From Opisthocomus hoazin (Eukaryota > Chordata > Aves > Opisthocomiformes > Opisthocomidae): a DNA stretch of 64,000 bases. Position 1 is the first letter of the stretch. Each line of letters opens with the position of its first letter. Below the pieces are notes generated by a model that worked only from the letters and a program-made list of their open reading frames with translations, ran no database searches and was not told the DNA's origin. Made by a program: the position numbers and the translations under genes. Positions 44,245 through 64,000 of the stretch are shown here, piece by piece. Location: assembly GCF_030867145.1 (NCBI RefSeq), contig NC_134440.1, forward strand, positions 1,488,001 through 1,552,000, in the 5' to 3' direction.

Positions 44245-45734
44245 TTAGACTGATAGTTTGATCAGGATTCATCAGAAGTGATGTCTGTGGGCAGGAACCA
44301 AGCAAGTGGTCCAGAGGATGGATGAAAATTTTATTACACCTTTTCTTTCGGCAAGCTGTGAAAGTTTTTTTTCAGTATCTTCTTGCCTTTAGATTTGGAT
44401 CATGCCCAGGGCAGGGTAACCAAAACAAGAGCCTCTAGCATATAGCACCTTCTGGTTCAAAGCAGCCTAGCGATCCTAACTAGACAACTCTTTAGCATGC
44501 TGCTGAGACACAGTATCTATCTTACACTGGCAGCCTCAGGACATGCAAAGAGGTTAAGTGACTTGCCTGAAGTCAAAGCAGTGTTGCAGGGGTTATAGGA
44601 ACATAAGTCGTCTTGCTTCCTTAAGCACCATCCATAGATAGAGTTCCAAAGGGCAGAAGGTCCCACTGAGCAGCCCACTGTGACTTTGATTCTGGATGTC
44701 CTAAGCACCTCTGTAGAATAATTTTTGGCTGCCAAAGCAGAATGACTACACCTCCTTCACCAGAGATCAGTAATGAGAGAGTAAAAGTCTCAGCTGTTGG
44801 GCATCTGGAAGAGGAAGTAAGAGAACATAAGAATGGGAGATATTGATGCTGTGAAAGGCCAAACTGTGGAGAGACCACTGAATATAAAAAGAAGTTAGAA
44901 TCTTCTTTTAATTGAGGCCAAGAGCTGATGGGAATAGCACAGGTGGAAGAGAGGACCAGGTGGAATTGAAGTGGAGAACAGAACCTGTTTTTTGTGAATA
45001 TCTCATGTTTCTGTCTCAGCCAGACTGCCATGAGGTAGGGACTGGCAAGCCATGGCACAAGCCAGGCAGGTAACAAGGAAGACAGGTATGCAAGAGCTCT
45101 GTGATACTTTTTTGGGCCTTCAAAAAGACAGGTTACATACAGTCCTCCAGGCAGAGTAGACTAGGAAAGAAGAGTGGATCCAGCCCGGGAGGTGTGGGAA
45201 CACACTGCAAGTAGACAGAATGGGCAGTGTTGGAGCTGAGTGCAAGTAAGGATTCCAAAACACCAGCAGAAGCACTTGCAGAAAGAAGAATGAGAGACTG
45301 GGTAAACAGAGGAGATAGGGAAGTTGAAAGTGAGACAAAGAAACAACATCAGATGGAGCAAGAGAAACCAATACAAGCAAGGGGAGAGGAAGGTAGGAAG
45401 AGACTTCTCCTTTGGAAAGTTAAGTGTGCATCTGTTTGCCTTGCCACATGGAATATGCAGAGGTCTTGCTTTGCCTACTCCCCTCGTTCTGGGAGGAGAG
45501 ATCTGCAATGAGAGGCATGTACTAAAGCACTTACAAATCCATAGGACTGGGATGGAGGGAGCCCTGCAGAATCAGGGTACGTGACCATCCCAGTACAGCT
45601 TGTAACAGCTGGAGCCTTGGCATCCATCTGAACGCAAGGTGGGAGCTGCAGCATATGGATTTTGGGAGCATCTGCTGCTGTGTGATTTGGCCATGGAAAA
45701 AGAGAATCTTCAGAATTTCCAGCATTCTTTCTGT
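44245..45734. other. Spacer between solo LTR and GNA11 upstream region
   Basis: Apart from the MIR-like relic near 44.55 kb no element or exon is recognised. The stretch is purine-rich on the plus strand around 44760-45420. Confidence 0.5.
44505..44650 (+). repeat. MIR-like SINE relic
   Basis: AGGTTAAGTGACTTGCCTGA at 44551 matches the MIR core GGTTAAGTAACTTGCCCAAG closely. It is followed by GTCAAAGCAG...GGGGTTATAGGA...AAGTCGTCTTGC, in the MIR order. The identification rests on recall of the consensus. Confidence 0.5.
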
Positions 45735-46045
45735 ATGGAGGTGTGTGGGGAGAGCATGTGGCTGGCTGAGGTACCCTAGCACTGATCACTGCTCTGTGGC
45801 TAATGCCTGACCTAAGGAAAATGGTCCTGTGGTGACTGGGATACCGGGATGGGGCTCGTTTGGTGTGATTGGACATCCCCCTGCCCCCCGAGCTGCTGCC
45901 GCCCCTCCTCTGGAGGGGTTGGGGACGAGCTGAGATTGGGGACCTGACTCTGCGGGTGGAGGAGCAGAGCTGGGGGGACCCAAGCAGCCAGGCAAGGCAG
46001 GGCGCTGGGCGTGCGGCCACGGTGCTCGCAGGCGGTGTGTGCGTG
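45735..46045 (+). repeat. Local duplication, copy 2 (upstream flank of GNA11 CpG island)
   Basis: Matching blocks to 41500-41780 include GAGCATGTGGCTGGCTGAGG at 45752, TAATGCCTGACCTAAGGAAA at 45801, AGCTGCTGCC at 45891 and GCGCTGGGCGTGCGGCC at 46002. Several CpG sites of copy 1 are TG or CA here. Confidence 0.6.
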
Positions 46046-46752
46046 AGAGGAGTCCAGCCGGCCGTCTGCTGCTGCGGGCAGGGCGGGGCTGCTCAGAGAC
46101 ACAGCTCCGCTGGCCGCGGAAGGGTGAACGCGCGGCTGCGGCCTGGCCGGGGTGCCTGTTCCAGCGCAACAGGGGCCCAGCGAGAAGCAGCGGGGTAAAG
46201 ACAGCTCCCAGACCCCGGTCCGCAGAGGCGGGAGGAAGCGGCAGCGGCGGCACCCGCGGAGCTCGGCCGACGGGCGCTGTCCCCGTCTGGCTCGGCTCTG
46301 GCGGGATGCGGTCGGGAGGCGGCAGCAGCCGCAGCCCGGGGCGCGGGGCCGGCCCTTCCGCGCCGCGTTCTTCTGTCCTCTGCACCGAGGACTGCCGCAG
46401 CCGTGGGCGGCAGAGGGGGGCCGGGCGGGCTGGGTCTGCGGGGCCTACGGCTGAGCGGGGCCCTCCCCCGAGCAGAGCCGGGCCCAGCTGGCTCCACCGC
46501 GGCGGCGCAGGGCACCCGCGGACGGCGGGTGGGCCCCGAGAGGCGCGGGCAGCGCCGCAACGCCCAGGGCCCGCCCTGTGCCGCGGTCCTAACGGCCCTG
46601 CGCGACCAGGCCGCGGGCAAGCGGGAGCGCGGCGCCGCCCCAACTCCGCGCTCGACCGCGACGAGGCCCCGCCGCCCCGGCCCGCCCCCGCACTGGCCGC
46701 CCCCTCGCCCCGCCCCGCCCCGCCCCGCAACGAGCGCCCCGGTCCGCCACCG

Positions 46753-46770
46753 TCCCACAATGCCCAGCGG
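46753..46770 (+). promoter_or_regulatory. GNA11: ZNF143/STAF-like site upstream of GNA11
   Basis: TCCCACAATGCCCAGCGG fits the YTCCCANMATNCMNYGCRR consensus with about two mismatches. It lies roughly 150-200 bp upstream of the inferred TSS. Confidence 0.45.
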
Positions 46771-47040
46771 CCCACCCCGCTCTAGGAACTCGCGTCCGAA
46801 AGCCCTCCCCCCCGACCGGCCAACCAAACTTGCGCTTCGGCGGGTCGCGGCGCCCCGCCCCGCCGGCCCGGCCCCGCCCTGCAACGCGCAGCGCTCTCCT
46901 ACTGGTGCCGGCGGCTGTCAGTCAGCGCTTGTTTTCGGCGGCAGCGGGTTGGGTTGCGCCGGCTCGTCTCTGGCTCGGCGGGGCTGTGTGAGGAGGGAGC
47001 GGCGGGCGGCGCAGCCGGGCGAGGGCAGCGCGCTGAGAGG

Positions 47041-47091
<51 letters not shown>
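47041..47091 (+). repeat. GNA11: (GGC)17 trinucleotide repeat in the GNA11 leader
   Basis: Seventeen uninterrupted GGC units lie about 210 bp upstream of the GNA11 start codon, inside the inferred 5'UTR. Reading frames through it give poly-Gly, poly-Ala or poly-Arg, but none has an ATG. Confidence 0.95.
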
Positions 47092-47093
<2 letters not shown>

Positions 47094-47096
47094 TAG

Positions 47097-59270
<12,174 letters not shown>

Positions 59271-62200
59271 CCTGCTCTGCTCTTGGCCCCTTGAGAGAGG
59301 CTTCATTGTGAAGAAAAGACAAAAAAAGAAATTTTAAATATGACAGGAAAAAAAGTTTTAATTTCTGATGATGTAATGATTGCAAATTGTCTGATCTGTG
59401 GAGTGGCAAGTGCTCAGTGTTATCCTGGAGTCTCATGTCTCTGTCCACAGAGTAGTTGATTTCATATTTTTAACAAATTGCTTTTATTTCACAGTTAATG
59501 GGGATATGCCTCATTTCTTCAGCACCTTGCTTACTTCTTAATTTTTGCCAAACAGCTAAGGCAGTCTCATCTTGAGCTTTCCTTTGTTGCTTAGGCACCT
59601 CCCCCCCCCCCGCCTTTTCATTCCCATGGTATATATAGAAAAGAAACCATCAACTTTCCAGCTGAGATTGTGAATTTGCTGGACTGTGGGAGTGCAGAAT
59701 GCTACTGGTCCCTTTGCCTTGTGCTATAGGGTGCCTCTGGTGTAATTTGCTAATCCTGCTTGCTTCCCCTCCCCCCCGTTTCTTTCCCTTCGCTTCCCCA
59801 GGACATGCTCCATGGTTCACTGTGATGAAATGTTGGGGAGGAACGATTGCTCTCCAACTATTGTGCAAAAAAAGAAAAAGGCAAAACAAACAAAAAAAAG
59901 CCATCACTTTTCCATTCTTTATATGTTCTAGTTCCGAGTTATTTTTTCTTATCAATTATAAAAGGTATGGAGACTGTGATTTTTTTTTTTTTTTTTAAAT
60001 TATTGATGTTCTATATAGTTTGCTACATGTTGCTGTATTTTGTTCATGGATTACAAATGATGGAAGCTCTTGGAGCAATAGCTGCTGAGCCTGGGGAAGT
60101 GCCTGACTGTAATTGTTCTTTTATTTTATTTTGTTTTTATTTTTTCACACACATACACACATTCCCCCCGCCCCCGCAAGCGCATGCGCGCACACAAGGC
60201 TCAATTTGCAGAGAGAAACTACGTTTGGTTGAATAGAGTATATGACATCAAGTGAGCAACTTCTCTATGCAGCAGATATCAAAAGCACACTGAGTAATTG
60301 TGGCATTTAAACATCAGACTTTGACTGGATTGAAAATCTTAGTCTTGTGCCACTCTCTAGTTCTTTTCTTGCTGCTAGTAGCAAACAAGCCTTGTTTATT
60401 GCATTTTGTGCCAGTGTCTTGAATGACTTTGTAAGAATTCCTTGGTCCTGTCCAGCTTGCAGATTTTTAGAAAGGACCAGAGTTGGTGGGCAACAAACTT
60501 TGGGACATAGGTAGGATTCTTACTTGCAAAGATTGAGGAGAGCTCTTGGAGGGAGTGGCAATTCACACCCTCTCCTGTTTGTGCACTCCCCTGAGGCACA
60601 TGCTGCTTTGTTTCTCTTTAGAGGAGTATGGATCCTCTTTGGAAGACTTGCTCCAGGGTGCATGTGATAATCAAGTTACAGTAGTCATGGCTGGAGCATG
60701 TGGCTGCTATGGAATCCAGAAAGCCCTGCTGTGGTTGCACTTTTGTTTAGCAGGAGAGCAGAGGCAGAGACAGTACAGTTCGCTGGTGCAGGTGGAAGGT
60801 ACAGTGGAAGTAGTTCTGGATTCTAGATGCTAAATGAAACTCCACTAAGCAGAAGGATGTGAAGTCTTTGCACATTAGGGAGCTTTTTCCAGGAGCTGAG
60901 GCAACTGAACAAATGTGCTGAAGACCTGTTGCTGGCCTGGAGGATAACTGCAGTGGCAAGGCAAGGAGCGAGTAGGAAACAGGGAAACCTGACCCACCTC
61001 TGGATATATGTCATTTAGCCATCACTAATGCTTCTGTTTCAATTCCAACAAGTAGCATTGGGTCTGAATTCTCTGAATCAATCAGATTGCCCCCTTGAAG
61101 GCTAGCAGGCTACCAGTAAAGACTAAATGAGCTGCAGTGTTGAGGGGGGCTGTTGATATTTTGTCTCTTTTGTAGACAGAGCACTATATCAGTGTTTTGC
61201 ACCACATGTAAGAGTAAACTGTCTGAGATACTTCAGATGCTTTGATCTAGAACACTAAAATATGGTGGGACATAATTTTGAGTAATTCTGTTTATAGGTC
61301 CCTCTGGTTTTCCAGAATAGCTGAGGGAAGCCTCTGTATGTGTCGGAGCACTACAGAAGAAAGCAAGCTCTACTAAGAGTGATCAGAGAGCTCAAGCTGA
61401 AAAAGTAGCCATGGGACCAACAGTTGAAGAGCCAGTCTGGCTGAGTGGTGATGCTGAGGTAAACACAGCATCTCTTTAGACTAGCCATGCTCTGGACTGC
61501 ATTTAACACTTGTGAGGAATGAGAGGGATTCCTTTGTGTCAGACAGCTTTGCATCAATTTTACTGCTTTTTTTGTCTTTATGCCAAAATGTTCCATTTTG
61601 TAGAAACTGTCCTATAAAGAGGAATTTATAATCATCTTCGTGTATTCTAACTGCTGTTCATCTGAAGCAGATGGCAGCACCAAGCCTCTTCCGCTTTTGC
61701 GATCCTCTTGTAAATGGTTCGCACTACAACTATTGCCAGCAACCAACCTGGCACTGAGATACACAGGTTCTTGGAAATAACTTCCCAGAAGTTTTTTTTC
61801 CAAGGTGAATGATGGTGGTACTTCCACTTGAATCAGAAACTTTGCTTTGTTTTGTATCCTCCCCTTCAAGAGCTGCTGCCCTGGCATAGGAGGAGGGATC
61901 TTGGCTTCTGGCTCCTGCGGAGTGAATCTGCATTGTCATGGGGAGCTGTGGGAAGCTATGGGCACAAGGATTTAGGCATGTGCCGTACCTTGCTGAGCAA
62001 CTGCTTGGTGTAGCTGGTGGCCTGGTGGCTGACTTGGTGTGATGATTCTTGCAAAGGGAAGGGGAGAACGTTGTGCGATGGCTGTCTCGTGCAATCTCGT
62101 TCTGAATTAGGGGAGGAATGGGTCAGACTTGTACACATAATCTGGAGTTGTCTGTGGACTGTATTACGTGAGAAGATATGTGTGCTTTTCTTAGCAAGCA

Positions 62201-62865
62201 GTAGCTTGTGTGCCTCCAGCTTGGCCAGTGAAGCATTCCCGCAGAACTAGTTCATGTCTCTGTTGGCTGGCCCTTTGGCAAATATCTGCCCTAGCAAAAG
62301 TGCCAAACCTTAAACCAAATTTGCCTATATCATCTTTTCTGAAAATGAGGCCAGTCAGAATTTTCTGCAGGTTGACACAACAGATTGACCTTCAGAAAAG
62401 AGGTGGAATTGGGTTCTTGTAGAGAATCTAGAGTTTTGAGTCCGAGGAAGTGGTCTCTTGGCTAACCTCTGCTCCTTGTGCACTTTTTATCTTTGTTCTG
62501 CTGAAGAAGCCAACATATTTTGAACCAGTTTGAAACTTGAAGTCAGTGAGGAGAGGACCATCCCATTTCTTAGCACCCTTCTGTGTGGATTGGCTACCTG
62601 CTGAGCAACAGCCCCTTCCTGCTTCAGCGTGTCAGATAGTGCCTGCCCTTTCTGCCTGTCTCCCCTTCTTCTGGAGTTGGATTCTTTGGTCTCTTGTTGT
62701 TGCTTCCTCGCAATGTTGGCCTTGCATTCAGCTATGGTTTTTCTTCATGTGTTTTATTGTTTTGTTTTTTTTTAAAAAGTACTTCCAGAGTGTGCTGACC
62801 ATTGTATTGTACTGTACAGAGGTTAGAGTCCAGCAGAGAATAAAGTGTGTTATGCAGCACCCTTA
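59271..62865 (+). other. GNA11: GNA11 3'UTR
   Basis: Noncoding sequence after the stop, with a T17 run (59980-59996) and a CA-rich stretch near 60146. The likely end is just after AATAAA at 62839-62844. Longer forms could reach 63.5 kb using later signals. Confidence 0.65.
62839..62844 (+). terminator. GNA11: Poly(A) signal AATAAA, candidate main GNA11 site
   Basis: AATAAA is followed by GTGTGTTATGC and, about 25-40 bases on, by a TGGTTTGTG element suited to CstF binding. Confidence 0.55.
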
Positions 62866-63274
62866 TAAGAGTATGGTTTGTGCCAATGCCCTTCTTTAGT
62901 AGTGCCGGAGACTCTTTACAAGTGCCAATGTGGTGGAAATTATTTGGTTATACTTGTATATTATAGGATCCTGATTTAAGACAATTTAAACATTATCCTA
63001 TTTAAAAAAGATACTATATAAAATGCTGTTTTTAAACCTTGTCATTTGCAATGCATGTATTGTTGTGCGTGTTGGGGTGGGGGGAGGGACAGAGGGTAGG
63101 GTAAAGGAGTTTCTGAATAAGATGCCCAGTGTCAGGATCTATTCAGGCTCCAAACTGTCTCATTCCAGTCCAGGAGTGTGATTGTTTCTTGGAATGATCC
63201 CACTATGACTGCTGGGCAACAACCCTTATTACAGAAATATCTGATGGAAATTGATTTTCATATCTTTCTCCTGA

Positions 63275-63304
63275 AATAAATTCTCTGTTTGAAATTGGAA
63301 TAAA
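63275..63304 (+). terminator. GNA11: Tandem poly(A) signals, candidate distal GNA11 sites
   Basis: AATAAA occurs at 63275-63280 and 63299-63304, about 4 kb after the GNA11 stop codon, followed by TTTTGTTCC. Confidence 0.4.
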
Positions 63305-63486
63305 TTTTGTTCCTAAAAGCCGTGGTGGTCATGCATGCATTTCTTCGCTCCTGTCCCTCCTCTCTCCCTCCTTCTGGCTGGCTGAACAACTTCTGTACCC
63401 TGTGGGACTTGCGTCTGATTGAAGCACACTTTGCCCTCCTAGCTAGCAATGTTGTCCCTGAGAAAATCAGGACTCTGAGGCATAGA

Positions 63487-63492
63487 AATAAA
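63487..63492 (+). terminator. GNA11: Distal poly(A) signal AATAAA
   Basis: AATAAA is followed directly by GTGTGTTTTGGT, a GT-rich downstream element. It could end the longest GNA11 transcript. Confidence 0.45.
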
Positions 63493-63509
63493 GTGTGTTT
63501 TGGTAAATA

Positions 63510-64000
63510 TAAGGTATAATATACAATAACTGTATATAACATACTGTACAAATGATTCTGAACTCAAGTGTGAACAGTGGTTGACTAGACTTCTAAGATG
63601 TAGGGATGCAATGGTGGCACCTTGACTTAAAATTCTATGGGATTTTGCAGTAGAACTGCTAAGTGAAGTTGTCAGTGTTTGCTGCTGCCTCTTGTAGTGT
63701 CAGCCCATTTTATACATTGCCAGCAGCAGAAATGTTGATAGGACCAGACCTGCTTCTAATCTAGTTTGTTAGCAACATGGACTGAAATATGAAAACACTG
63801 CTTAAATTTATCCCTTTAGGAGTCCAGGATTGAAAAAGCTTTCACAGAGGGGTATCCTGGGACAGAGTTCCCAGAATTTAATTCTCCTTCCGTAGGATCA
63901 TTCTCCAGGAATTTCAGATTACATCAGCTGGGAATGGGTAGAGATGTCTAACTTGATCTGTGTAAAGTTTCATGTATTTTCAGGAAACTGCAGCCAAGGA
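63510..64000. other. Sequence downstream of GNA11 to the window end
   Basis: I see no exon, repeat or RNA gene in this stretch. Confidence 0.5.

Noticed and set aside
63510-64000. Start of GNA15, the expected downstream neighbour
   Set aside because: No exon with G-alpha motifs is visible before the window ends.

Overview
The window is vertebrate nuclear DNA and almost certainly from a bird. It carries seven copies of a CR1 (chicken repeat 1) LINE with the short ATTCTGTG-type 3' tail repeats, and one solo LTR of an avian ERVL-like retrovirus. Introns are compact, and GC-rich CpG islands mark the promoters. The gene content matches the conserved block TLE2 - TLE5 (AES) - GNA11 known from human 19p13.3. 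I cannot name the species; the CR1 type suits a neoavian bird.

Layout: (1) 1-12.4 kb holds the 5' part of TLE2 on the minus strand: eight coding exons, from the ATG at 10211 down to a putative 17-nt microexon at 1303-1319. The rest of TLE2, including its WD40 propeller, lies beyond the left edge. Its CpG-island promoter spans about 9.85-12.45 kb. (2) 12.4-18.7 kb is intergenic and holds one CR1. (3) 18.7-30.4 kb is the complete TLE5 gene on the minus strand: seven coding exons for 197 aa, a 3'UTR of about 1 kb, and a CpG-island promoter. (4) 30.4-46 kb is an intergenic spacer with one CR1 on the plus strand, a solo LTR with target-site duplications, a MIR-like relic, an orphan CpG island, and a diverged local duplication near both the orphan island and the GNA11 island. 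(5) 46-64 kb is the complete GNA11 gene on the plus strand: seven coding exons for 359 aa, a GC-rich 5'UTR with a (GGC)17 tract, and a 3'UTR of about 3.6 kb or more with several poly(A) signals.

TLE2 and TLE5 are tandem paralogues in the same orientation, and their coding exons 2-6 have identical lengths (98, 64, 45, 63, 75 nt). TLE2 is a full Groucho-type co-repressor. TLE5 keeps the tetramerising Q domain and a short GP-like tail but no WD40 domain, and in known systems it modulates full-length TLE proteins. GNA11 encodes the G-alpha-11 subunit that couples receptors to phospholipase C-beta. It is a neighbour by conserved synteny, with no evident functional link to the TLE pair.

I found no sign of a novel multi-gene system. 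The points most worth checking are the TLE2 microexon, the duplicated CpG-island flanks at 41.5 and 45.75 kb, the GGC/G-rich GNA11 leader, and the possible bidirectional promoter near 11.3 kb. Most long open frames in the GC-rich stretches are composition artefacts.
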